From positions 1 through 64,000 of the forward strand of contig CAZKIU010000007.1 of assembly GCA_964552955.1 (NCBI GenBank): a DNA stretch of 64,000 nt, in the 5' to 3' direction. The translations under genes and the position numbers were made by a program. The DNA is from UBA1413 sp964552955 (GTDB lineage: Bacteria; Bacteroidota; Bacteroidia; Bacteroidales; Prolixibacteraceae). Under the pieces are notes generated by a model, which saw only the letters and a list, made by a program, of their open reading frames with translations, had not been told where the DNA came from and made no database searches. Positions 51,548 to 59,381 of this stretch are shown piece after piece. Each line of letters starts with the position of its first letter. The stretch's first letter is position 1.

Positions 51548-52837
51548 ATGGGTATGAAAGGATTGGTCCGGCTCCTGCTGGCGGGGGGATTGGCTTTGTT
51601 ATGGACGGGCAACTCCCGTGCGCAGATCACCGCACCGGGTTCCTCTTTCGGGGGGGAGACCAGTTATCCCGTTTTCCAGGAAAAAGACCCTTTGTTTGTT
51701 TTCTGCACTGACCCGGGAGAGAAGGCGGCTGTATTAAGGGCTACCCTGGCCGGAGAGGCTCCCAGAACCTGGGAGTGGCAGAAGTTTAATCCCCAGAGCG
51801 GGGCGTTCGAATTCTTCCTCACGGAAAACAACAGCCAGCCTTTTTCGGAGATCGGGCCCCTTGAAGACGGCGGATACCGGGTGACCGTCACCTCGGGTGG
51901 CACCACTCAGGTCTGGCGGGCCTGGGTCTTCAACAACCACAATGCAGTGGTGGCAGAGATCACCGATTCGGAGTGCGACCATTTTACCCTCAGGGGGACC
52001 CTCAGCGAACCGGCCCTGGTCTACTATGACCCCCAGAGCGGGGTGGCTGTGAACCTGAGCAAAAACCCGGAATTTGTGTGGCGGCAGGGCGATGAGGTGT
52101 TATCCCGTCAACCGGTCAGGCAGGTCTACGATCCTCCTGCCAAGGATACCGAATATACCCTGGAAGTCACCGATCAATGGGGCTGTTTCTCAGAGGTGAA
52201 AGTCACCTACAAGTCGATCGTTACCAAAGCCTCTTTCACCGCCGATCCCATGAACGGGGAAGCACCGCTGACGGTCACCTTCAACAATACCTCCGAAAAC
52301 GGACAGCCGGGATCATATGAGTGGTTTATTTTCAGGGATCTGGATGAAATCAAACGGGAATCGGAGAAAACCACCTTGCCCGTCGACAGCATCATGGAGG
52401 TATACTACAATGACAATCCGGTTTATACTTTCGAATGGTCGGGGACCTATATGGTGAAGCTGGTTTCCAAAAACGAATTCTGCACCGATACGGCCTGGCT
52501 GGAGGATTATATTATTGCCGACACGTCGTTTGTGGCGGCCCCCAATGTCTTCACACCCAATGGCGATGGCACCAACGACAATTTCGTGGTGAAGTTCTGG
52601 TCAATGGAGCGGGTGAAGATCTCGGTTTTCAACCGGTGGGGGCGCACGGTCCACGTGTGGGAAAGCAATAATGTCCGCGGTTTTGAGGATACTTTCACGG
52701 AGAGTGTCTGGGATGGCCGTATCGGAGGCCGCCTGGCCAGTCCGGGTGTATATTTTTATGTTATCGAAGGCATCGGCCGCGATGGAAAGAAGCGGTGGAA
52801 ACATGGGGATGTGTATTTGATCCGGGGCAAAGAGTAG
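51548..52837 (+). CDS. Secreted PKD-domain protein with type IX (type B) C-terminal signal
   Basis: About 429 residues. Signal peptide ends at GNSRAQ. Two Ig-like stretches lead to a PKD domain (about 222-318; ASFTADPMNGEAPLTVTFNN, GTYMVKLVSKNEFC), then the gliding-motility-type C-terminal domain (about 328-429) with APNVFTPNGDGTNDNFVVKF, VFNRWGRTVHVWE, WDGRIGGRLASPGVYFYVIE and KKRWKHGDVYLIRGKE. This C-terminus is the type B signal that sends proteins out through the type IX secretion system. A TATCTTTG motif at 51484-51491 is a possible -7 element. Substrate or partner unknown. Confidence 0.85.
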   Translation: MGMKGLVRLLLAGGLALLWTGNSRAQITAPGSSFGGETSYPVFQEKDPLFVFCTDPGEKAAVLRATLAGEAPRTWEWQKFNPQSGAFEFFLTENNSQPFSEIGPLEDGGYRVTVTSGGTTQVWRAWVFNNHNAVVAEITDSECDHFTLRGTLSEPALVYYDPQSGVAVNLSKNPEFVWRQGDEVLSRQPVRQVYDPPAKDTEYTLEVTDQWGCFSEVKVTYKSIVTKASFTADPMNGEAPLTVTFNNTSENGQPGSYEWFIFRDLDEIKRESEKTTLPVDSIMEVYYNDNPVYTFEWSGTYMVKLVSKNEFCTDTAWLEDYIIADTSFVAAPNVFTPNGDGTNDNFVVKFWSMERVKISVFNRWGRTVHVWESNNVRGFEDTFTESVWDGRIGGRLASPGVYFYVIEGIGRDGKKRWKHGDVYLIRGKE

Positions 52838-52910
52838 TCCACCGTGCCGGGAAGATTAATCCCGCATCCTGGGCCTTTAATCGGGAGGTTTAATCCCGCA
52901 TTCTGACCCT

Positions 52911-52956
52911 ATAAAAAGAAAGAGGCCGTCCTGATGGACAGCCTCTTTCTTTTTAT
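52911..52956. terminator. Bidirectional terminator between convergent genes
   Basis: A perfect 16-bp stem ATAAAAAGAAAGAGGC (52911-52926) / GCCTCTTTCTTTTTAT (52941-52956), with GTCC/GGAC inside the loop. The A-rich and T-rich ends let it work for both the PKD gene and the EF-G-like gene. Two copies of TTAATCCCGCAT-CTG lie at about 52856 and 52890, between the PKD stop and this hairpin. Confidence 0.9.
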
Positions 52957-52973
52957 AGCTCCGGAGCCAGGGA

Positions 52974-55130
52974 CTATTCTTCTTCCTGTTCTGCCTCGTA
53001 GGCTTTCAGGAGGGCTTCCTGGACGTCGGCAGGCACCTTTTCGTAGGAGTTGAAGCTCATCTTGAACAATCCTTTGCCCCCGGTGAGGGAACTCAGAGAG
53101 GTATTGTATTTGTTCATTTCCTTGAGCGGTACGCGGGCCGAGATCTTCTCAAATCCCTTTTCGGAGCCCATGCCCATGATCAGGGCACGACGCCCCTGAA
53201 GGTCGCTCATCACGTCGCCCATTCTTTCGCCGGGGACCCATATCTCCAGGTCATAGATGGGTTCGAGGATCTTGGGATTGGCTTTCTTGAAGGCCTGGCT
53301 GAAGGCATTGCGGCCTGCCAGTTTAAAGGAGATTTCGTTGGAGTCGACAGGGTGCATCTTTCCGTCGTAAACGTAAACGATGATATCGCGGGCATAGGAT
53401 CCGGTGAGGGGACCCTGTTCGATTTTCTCCATGATTCCTTTGAGGATAGCCGGCATAAAACGACCGTCGATCGATCCGCCAACTATGCAGTTGCAGTAAA
53501 GGAGTTTACCTCCCCAGGGCAGGTTATGTTCCTGGGTATCCCTGACCGAGAGCTTGTATTCCTTGCCATCGAGGACGAACCCGTTGCGGGGGGCACCTCC
53601 CTCTTCCAGCGGTTCGATAATCATGTGTACTTCACCAAACTGACCGGCACCTCCCGACTGTTTCTTGTGGCGGTAGTCGGCCTGTGAAGGTTTGGTGATC
53701 GTCTCACGGTAGGGAATCCGGGGCTCCTTGTAGTCGACTTCGATCTTGTAGACATTGTCAAAGAACCACTTGAGGACGTTCATGTGGTATTCGCCCTGGT
53801 TGTGAACGATCAACTGGCGGAGTTCCTTGGAGTATTCGATGATATAGGTAGGATCCTCGTACTTGATGCGGTTCAGGACTTCGCCTACCTTCTCGTCGTC
53901 GGATTCATTCACGGCCTTGACCGCCACCCGGTGACGGGGGGTGGGGAATTCCATCGGGCCAAACTGTGTTCCGGCTTCCTTAAGGGTCAGTGAATGGTTA
54001 TACTTGGTGTCTTTGAGTTTCACCGTACAGCCTATATCGCCGGCGAGAATCTCGGGCACCTTCACCCTGTTCCTGCCTGCGGTAACGAAGAGCTGTGAGA
54101 GCCTCTCCTTGGAACCATTGTTTGTATTGACCAGGTCGATGCTCTCGGTCACTTTTCCCGACATCATCTTGAAGAAGGTGATCTCACCCACGTGTGATTC
54201 AATGGCGGTCTTAAAGACGAAGAGGGAAGGGACTTCCGATTCTGACATGGTGACTTCCTTCCCGGCGACGATATTACGCATGGGCATTTCGTGCGGGGCG
54301 GGACCGGCTTCGCCGATGAATTCCATCAGGCGGCCAATGCCGATGCTTCTCTTGGCGCAACTGCACATCACCGGGAAGAGATCGCGCTGGCGCACCCCGA
54401 TACGCATCCCTTTGAGGACTTCCGCTTCGGTCAGGGTACCTTCTTCAAAGTAACGCTCCATGAGGGCTTCGTCGTTCTCGGCGGCCATCTCGAAAAGCTG
54501 GTTCTGGAAATCTTCAGCCCTGGATTGTTCCGATGCCGGGATGTCAAGGATCTGCGGCTGACCGCCATCCTTGCCATATTTGTACATTTTCATCTTCAGC
54601 ACATCGATGATGGCACTAAAGGTGGGACCTGATTCCAGAGGATATTGCACCACGGTGACCTTGTTCCCGTAGGAATTGCGGCATTTTTCGAGGGCGTTGT
54701 CGAAATTGGCGTTTTCATGGTCGAGGCCGTTGAAAACGAAGGTCAGTGGGGTGTGCTTGGCATCGGCAAGACGGAAGGCTGCTTCCGTACCGGCTTCCAC
54801 TCCGGCCGAGGCGTTGATCAGGATCAGCCCCATATCGGCGACCTCCAGCGATGAGGCCACGCTCCCGCTGAGGTCATCCATCCCCGGGGTGTCGAGAATA
54901 TTCAGCTTTTTGTCATTGTACTCAGCATACAACACCGAGGAAAATACCGTATTGCCATATTCCTGTTCAATAGGGTTGAAGTCAGAGACCGTGTTTTTGG
55001 CGGTCACTTCCCCCTTGCGGTTGATGACTCCACCCTCGAGCAGCATGGCTTCCGCGAGGGTGGTTTTACCACTGCCGGCATTTCCAAGCAAGGCAACGTT
55101 ACGAATTTGTTCAGTCTTATAAACTTTCAT
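52974..55130 (-). CDS. EF-G paralogue with degenerate GTPase centre (EF-G2-like)
   Basis: 718 residues with the five-domain EF-G plan. The P-loop is kept (LLGNAGSGKTT, 14-24), but the switch I block ERGITIT of true EF-G is replaced by EQEYGNTVF, the switch II DTPGHVD reads DTPGMDD (Met84 for the catalytic His), and the NKMD base-recognition motif reads NGLD (134-137). Domain IV (KKQSGGAGQFGEVHMIIEP) and domain V are intact. Bacteroides thetaiotaomicron has an EF-G2 reported to translocate without GTP hydrolysis and to matter under starvation and in the gut; this looks like its counterpart. True fusA lies 4 kb away. Confidence 0.88.
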   Translation of the reverse strand: MKVYKTEQIRNVALLGNAGSGKTTLAEAMLLEGGVINRKGEVTAKNTVSDFNPIEQEYGNTVFSSVLYAEYNDKKLNILDTPGMDDLSGSVASSLEVADMGLILINASAGVEAGTEAAFRLADAKHTPLTFVFNGLDHENANFDNALEKCRNSYGNKVTVVQYPLESGPTFSAIIDVLKMKMYKYGKDGGQPQILDIPASEQSRAEDFQNQLFEMAAENDEALMERYFEEGTLTEAEVLKGMRIGVRQRDLFPVMCSCAKRSIGIGRLMEFIGEAGPAPHEMPMRNIVAGKEVTMSESEVPSLFVFKTAIESHVGEITFFKMMSGKVTESIDLVNTNNGSKERLSQLFVTAGRNRVKVPEILAGDIGCTVKLKDTKYNHSLTLKEAGTQFGPMEFPTPRHRVAVKAVNESDDEKVGEVLNRIKYEDPTYIIEYSKELRQLIVHNQGEYHMNVLKWFFDNVYKIEVDYKEPRIPYRETITKPSQADYRHKKQSGGAGQFGEVHMIIEPLEEGGAPRNGFVLDGKEYKLSVRDTQEHNLPWGGKLLYCNCIVGGSIDGRFMPAILKGIMEKIEQGPLTGSYARDIIVYVYDGKMHPVDSNEISFKLAGRNAFSQAFKKANPKILEPIYDLEIWVPGERMGDVMSDLQGRRALIMGMGSEKGFEKISARVPLKEMNKYNTSLSSLTGGKGLFKMSFNSYEKVPADVQEALLKAYEAEQEEE

Positions 55131-55192
55131 GATATCTTATTTAGAATGAATAATTTTCGTGGTCAGAACGAAAAAACCGCTATCAAAGTCGC

Positions 55193-55218
55193 CAAAAATA
55201 GTAATAATTTAGTAACAA
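55193..55218 (-). promoter_or_regulatory. Possible promoter of the EF-G-like gene
   Basis: On the minus strand TTG (55218-55216), a 15-bp spacer and TATTTTTG (55200-55193). The -7 element is a full match, but the spacer is shorter than usual. A long leader of about 55 nt would follow. Confidence 0.4.
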
Positions 55219-55297
55219 TCGAGAGGAATGGTTTTTTGAAAAAGAAAGTTTCAGAGGGGCGGATTAATTTTATACCTTTCCTCCCGATAAACCTAGT

Positions 55298-57493
55298 ATG
55301 CCCGGTTTCCCTTACATAATTCAGCCCGATGCCATGGACTGTGGTCCGGTTTGCCTTAAAATGGTGGCCCGTTATTATGGGCGTGATCTCCGGCTTGGCA
55401 GACTGCGTAAGCTGACCTATCAGACCAGGGAGGGGGTCTCCCTCCTGTCCATGGCCGATGCGGCCACCGGGTGCGGCTTCAGAAGCCAGGGGGTGCGTCT
55501 GCCCGTCTCCGGCCTGGAAGCGATTCCCCTGCCCGCTATCCTGCACTGGGAACAGAACCATTATGTGGTGCTCTACAAGATCAGAAAACAACGGAAGGGA
55601 ACAGGTTATAGGATCGCTGATCCGGCCTCCGGACTGCGGGAAGTTACGGGAGAAGAGCTTCTCCAGGCCTGGGCGTCGACACATGTAGGGGAGGAGCCTG
55701 CCGGCATCGCCCTCCTTCTGGAGACTACCCCCCGCTTTTTCAAGGAAGAGGATGAACCTGAGGAGCGCCGTGGCCTCCGGTTCTTCGGGCGTTACCTCCG
55801 CCCTTACCGGAAGCTCCTGGTCCAGCTGATGACCGGGTTCCTGACGGCCAGCCTGATCAGCCTCCTCTTTCCCTTCCTGACCCAGGCCATCGTCGACGTG
55901 GGCATCGGCACCCGCGATGCCAGCTTTATTGTTCTGGTGCTGCTGGCTCAGCTGCTGCTGATGGCAGGGCAGGCCGCCCTGGGATTCATCCGGAGCTGGA
56001 TCATGCTCCACATGAGCGCCCGCATCAGCATCAGCCTCATCTCTGACTTCCTGATCAGGCTCATGAAAATGCCCGTGAGCTTCTTCGATACCCGGATGAC
56101 CGGTGATTTGCGTCAACGGATCGAAGACAATACCCGGATTCATGCGTTCCTCACCACGCAGCTGGTCAGCATCTCCTTCGGGGTGTTCATGCTCTTGATC
56201 TACAGTGTCGTGCTGGCCCTTTACAGCTGGAAGATCTTCCTGGTCTTCCTGGCGGGAAGTGCCGTGTATATAGGATGGATCCTGATGTTCCTGAAGAAGA
56301 GGCGCGAACTGGACAACCGGAGGTTCGAGGCGCTGGCCGCGAACCAGTCGAATCTTTACCAGTTGATCACGGGGATGCAGGAGATCAAGCTCAACAATTG
56401 TGAAAAGCGCAAACGGTGGGAGTGGGAGCGGATCCAGGTGAGGCTTTTCAGGGTGAGTGAGAAAGCCCTGATGCTGCATCAGCGGCAGCAGGCCGGCTCG
56501 CTATTTATTCATCAGGCTAAGAATATACTCATTATTTATATGGCCGCCCGGTCGGTTCTTGATGGCGGCATGACCCTGGGGATGCTCATGGCGGTGCAGT
56601 TTATCCTCGGTCAGCTCAACGTTCCGCTGCAGGAGTTCATGCCGTTTGCCGCAGCCGCCCAGGATGCCCGTATCAGTCTCGACCGCCTGGGCGAGATCCA
56701 CCAGTCAGAGGAGGAGAACGAACTGGAGGGGCCGGTCGATGTGCTGCCTGAAGCGCGTGATCTGCTCCTGGAGCGGGTCAGCTTCCGCTATGAGGGACCC
56801 CGGTCGCCCAAAGTCCTCGACGAGGTCACCCTGAATATTCCCCGGAACAAGGTGACGGCCATCGTGGGGCCCAGCGGGAGCGGCAAGACGACCCTGATCA
56901 AGCTCCTGCTGGGCTTCTATCCTCCCGTGGAGGGAGAGATCAGGGTAGGGGAGGTTCCCCTGGGGAGCTTCAATAAGACCTTCTGGCGCAGCCAGTGCGG
57001 GGTGGTCATGCAGGATGGTTTTATTTTCTCAGACACCATCGCGGGCAATGTGGCCCCCGGGGAGGAGCTTCCCGATAAGGAGGCCCTCACCGAGGCCCTG
57101 CGTATCGCCCATGCCACTCCCTTCATTGAGGCGCTGCCCCTGGGCCTCCAAACCAGGGTGGGGCAGGAGGGATCGGGCCTCAGCCAGGGTCAGAAACAAC
57201 GGCTGCTCATCGCCCGTGCGGTCTACCGGAATCCGGCCTTCCTCTTCCTCGACGAAGCCACCAATGCCCTGGATGCGACCAATGAACGGACGATTCTGGA
57301 AAACCTCGGCTCCTTTTACCGCACCCGTACGGTGGTGGTGGTCGCCCACCGGTTGAGTACCGTCAGAAAGGCCGACCAGATTGTGGTCCTCGACAAGGGA
57401 AGGGTGACCGAAACAGGAACCCATGAGGAGCTGACGGCACGCCGGGGTACCTACTATCAACTGGTGAAAAATCAATTGGAACTGGGAACATGA
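55298..57493 (+). CDS. Peptidase-containing ABC transporter (C39 peptidase, peptide exporter)
   Basis: 731 residues. The C39 cysteine-protease domain (about 1-135) has Gln9 and Cys15 in QPDAMDCGPVCLKMV, His in NHYVVLYK and Asp in RIADPASG. Six membrane helices (about 165-440) and an ATPase domain (about 490-725) with GPSGSGKTT, LSQGQKQRLLIARAV and FLFLDEATNALD follow. Such transporters cut double-glycine leaders from small peptides and export them. The downstream HlyD-like gene overlaps by 4 bp. I did not find a double-glycine precursor peptide next to it, so the cargo may be encoded elsewhere. Confidence 0.93.
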   Translation: MPGFPYIIQPDAMDCGPVCLKMVARYYGRDLRLGRLRKLTYQTREGVSLLSMADAATGCGFRSQGVRLPVSGLEAIPLPAILHWEQNHYVVLYKIRKQRKGTGYRIADPASGLREVTGEELLQAWASTHVGEEPAGIALLLETTPRFFKEEDEPEERRGLRFFGRYLRPYRKLLVQLMTGFLTASLISLLFPFLTQAIVDVGIGTRDASFIVLVLLAQLLLMAGQAALGFIRSWIMLHMSARISISLISDFLIRLMKMPVSFFDTRMTGDLRQRIEDNTRIHAFLTTQLVSISFGVFMLLIYSVVLALYSWKIFLVFLAGSAVYIGWILMFLKKRRELDNRRFEALAANQSNLYQLITGMQEIKLNNCEKRKRWEWERIQVRLFRVSEKALMLHQRQQAGSLFIHQAKNILIIYMAARSVLDGGMTLGMLMAVQFILGQLNVPLQEFMPFAAAAQDARISLDRLGEIHQSEEENELEGPVDVLPEARDLLLERVSFRYEGPRSPKVLDEVTLNIPRNKVTAIVGPSGSGKTTLIKLLLGFYPPVEGEIRVGEVPLGSFNKTFWRSQCGVVMQDGFIFSDTIAGNVAPGEELPDKEALTEALRIAHATPFIEALPLGLQTRVGQEGSGLSQGQKQRLLIARAVYRNPAFLFLDEATNALDATNERTILENLGSFYRTRTVVVVAHRLSTVRKADQIVVLDKGRVTETGTHEELTARRGTYYQLVKNQLELGT

Positions 57494-58107
57494 CACAAGG
57501 GAAAGATACGACAGCCTTCAGGAGCCAGGAGGCCCGGGAGGTGCTGGAAACACCGCCGGGGTGGCTGATCCGGCGGGGCAACCTGCTGGTGACGCTCCTG
57601 TTTCTTATGTTGCTGTTCCTGAGCGGCGTCATCAGGTATCCTGAAAAAGTCAGGGGCCGGGTGGTGCTGTCGGAGGTCGCTGACCCGGAAGGGCCCACCG
57701 CCGTGATGGAGTTGCCGGCTGCTGCTGCGGATAAACTGGTGCCCGGCATGGTGGTGCACATTGGCCTAGACCATTACCCTGCCGCTGAATGGGGTCTCCT
57801 CGAAGGCACGCTGACGGCCCTCTCCCCGGCACCTCACGGTCAGGATAAGGAAAGCCCCGCGCAATCCCATACGGAGGCAGCAATAGCAGGGTCGTTGAAG
57901 CCGGCAGCTCCCGGCCAACAGATGGAACATCCCGTGCAGGCCCTGATCACCCTGCCTGCCAACAACACTTCCACCTCGGGAAAAACCCTCCCCTGCCAGC
58001 CGGGAATGGAGGGCGACGCCGTGATCTCCCTCCCCGGCAAAAGTCTCCTTCTCCGGTTGATCCCCCCGCTGGCCAATCTCTCCGGAAATCAGAAGTTAAC
58101 CCATTGA
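57490..58107 (+). CDS. Shortened HlyD-like membrane fusion protein
   Basis: 205 residues. The start TPPGWLIRRGNLLVTLLFLM with one membrane helix (about 32-50) and GVIRYPEKVRGRVVLS is that of Bacteroidota HlyD-type adaptors. The protein then passes directly to what resembles the C-terminal beta-barrel (LVPGMVVHIGLDHYPAAEWG, LLEGTLTALSPAP ... KTLPCQPGMEGDAVI). The lipoyl half-motifs and the alpha-helical hairpin normally in between (family length about 400-430) are missing. The gene overlaps the ABC transporter by 4 bp, so the pair works together. Codon use looks normal and no stop or shift is seen, so it is probably a compact adaptor rather than a broken gene. Confidence 0.75.
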   Translation: MTQGKDTTAFRSQEAREVLETPPGWLIRRGNLLVTLLFLMLLFLSGVIRYPEKVRGRVVLSEVADPEGPTAVMELPAAAADKLVPGMVVHIGLDHYPAAEWGLLEGTLTALSPAPHGQDKESPAQSHTEAAIAGSLKPAAPGQQMEHPVQALITLPANNTSTSGKTLPCQPGMEGDAVISLPGKSLLLRLIPPLANLSGNQKLTH

Positions 58108-58180
58108 GAATTCAAGGGTAAAAGAGACCCCGGTTTCTGCTTTTTTTCTCCAAATCAATCCATTATTAACTGGAAATGTG

Positions 58181-58188
58181 TACTTTTG
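58181..58188 (+). promoter_or_regulatory. -7 element of the str operon, upstream promoter
   Basis: TACTTTTG followed by CGTGCCATTTTT; a full TAnnTTTG match 119 bp before rpsL. No clear -33 TTTG. Confidence 0.55.
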
Positions 58189-58233
58189 CGTGCCATTTTT
58201 GGGAGAAGTAACGTATTTTATTCCCGAAAATCA

Positions 58234-58262
58234 TTGGAATTCAAGAATTATACATACTTTTG
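58234..58262 (+). promoter_or_regulatory. Main promoter of the str operon
   Basis: TTG (58234-58236), an 18-bp spacer and TACTTTTG (58255-58262), followed by CAGTCCATTTTTT. It resembles the upstream element (same TTTTG-C-GT-CCATTTTT block), so the operon seems to have two tandem promoters. Confidence 0.7.
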
Positions 58263-58306
58263 CAGTCCATTTTTTCAAATTATTAACGTAGAAAAAACAG
58301 GTATTT

Positions 58307-58714
58307 ATGCCAACGATTCAACAGTTAGTTAGAAAAGGAAGACAAAGTAAAGTCGACAAGAGCAAATCGCCTGCTCTTGATTCGTGTCCGCAGCGCCGCG
58401 GGGTATGCGTGCGGGTATACACTACCACGCCGAAGAAGCCGAATTCAGCCATGCGTAAGGTGGCCAGGGTCCGACTGACCAATGGCAAGGAAGTGAATGC
58501 TTACATTCCGGGCGAAGGGCACAATCTTCAGGAGCACTCGATCGTGCTGGTGCGTGGCGGCAGGGTAAAAGACCTTCCGGGCGTACGGTACCACCTGGTG
58601 CGTGGGGCCCTCGATACCGCCGGAGTGGAAGGACGCCTGCAGCGTCGTTCCAAATATGGCGCCAAAAGGCCCAAAGCCGGAAAAGCACCTGCAACCGCCG
58701 GTAAGAAGAAATAA
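58307..58714 (+). CDS. rpsL: Ribosomal protein S12
   Basis: 135 residues. MPTIQQLVRKGRQ, TPKKPNSAMRKVARV and RVKDLPGVRYHLVRGALD are diagnostic. The Lys of KKPNS and of GRVKDLPG, where streptomycin-resistance changes occur, are wild type. First gene of the str operon; a Lys/Ala-rich tail closes it. Confidence 0.98.
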   Translation: MPTIQQLVRKGRQSKVDKSKSPALDSCPQRRGVCVRVYTTTPKKPNSAMRKVARVRLTNGKEVNAYIPGEGHNLQEHSIVLVRGGRVKDLPGVRYHLVRGALDTAGVEGRLQRRSKYGAKRPKAGKAPATAGKKK

Positions 58715-58854
58715 AGCAAATTAAGAACAACGTTCATTTAAGTTAATGCTAAGTGGTTTGGTTGAGTAAGTGGCTTCTCTTTTTTTGTCTTCCGGAGAAG
58801 CGCTGAAGACACCGCCTGTGGGCAGCCAATTTAAATAACACTAAAAACAAGAAA

Positions 58855-59331
58855 ATGAGAAAAACAAAACCAAAGAAGAGACATCTTCTTCCCGATCCCA
58901 AGTTCAATGATGTATTGGTGACCCGTTTTGTGAATGACCTGATGAAAGACGGGAAAAAGTCAGTGGCCTACACGATTTTCTATGATACCCTCGAACTGGT
59001 TGGCAAGAGGATGAAAAACGACGATGTAGCTCCGCTGGACGTCTGGAAAAAAGCCCTTGAGAACATCACCCCCCAGGTAGAAGTCAAGAGCCGCCGCGTG
59101 GGCGGTGCCAACTTCCAGGTGCCGATGGAGATCCGCAACGAGCGGAAAGTGGCCATCAGTATCAAGAACATGATTCTTTTTGCCGGCAAACGCTCAGGCA
59201 AGTCTATGGCCGACAAACTCTCTGCAGAGATAGTGGCTGCCTTCAACCTGGAAGGGGGCGCCTATAAGAAGAAAGAAGATACCCACCGAATGGCCGAAGC
59301 CAACCGTGCTTTCGCCCATTTCAGATTTTAA
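58855..59331 (+). CDS. rpsG: Ribosomal protein S7
   Basis: 158 residues. RKTKPKKRHLLPDPKFND, RRVGGANFQVPMEI and KKKEDTHRMAEANRAFAHFR are typical. It nucleates assembly of the 30S head. The 140-bp gap after rpsL shows no further gene. Confidence 0.98.
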   Translation: MRKTKPKKRHLLPDPKFNDVLVTRFVNDLMKDGKKSVAYTIFYDTLELVGKRMKNDDVAPLDVWKKALENITPQVEVKSRRVGGANFQVPMEIRNERKVAISIKNMILFAGKRSGKSMADKLSAEIVAAFNLEGGAYKKKEDTHRMAEANRAFAHFRF

Positions 59332-59381
59332 CGGCCGTTATCATCTCCGGTTATACCATAATATAATGTAAAGAGAACCGA

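Noticed and set aside
55163..56479. A 438-codon open frame antisense to the start of the ABC exporter.
   Set aside because: His/Gln/Asp-rich low-complexity composition without domains; it arises from the GC-rich codon use of the real gene.
55298..58107. A bacteriocin cluster with precursor peptide.
   Set aside because: The exporter is clear, but I found no small frame with a double-glycine leader in the flanks.
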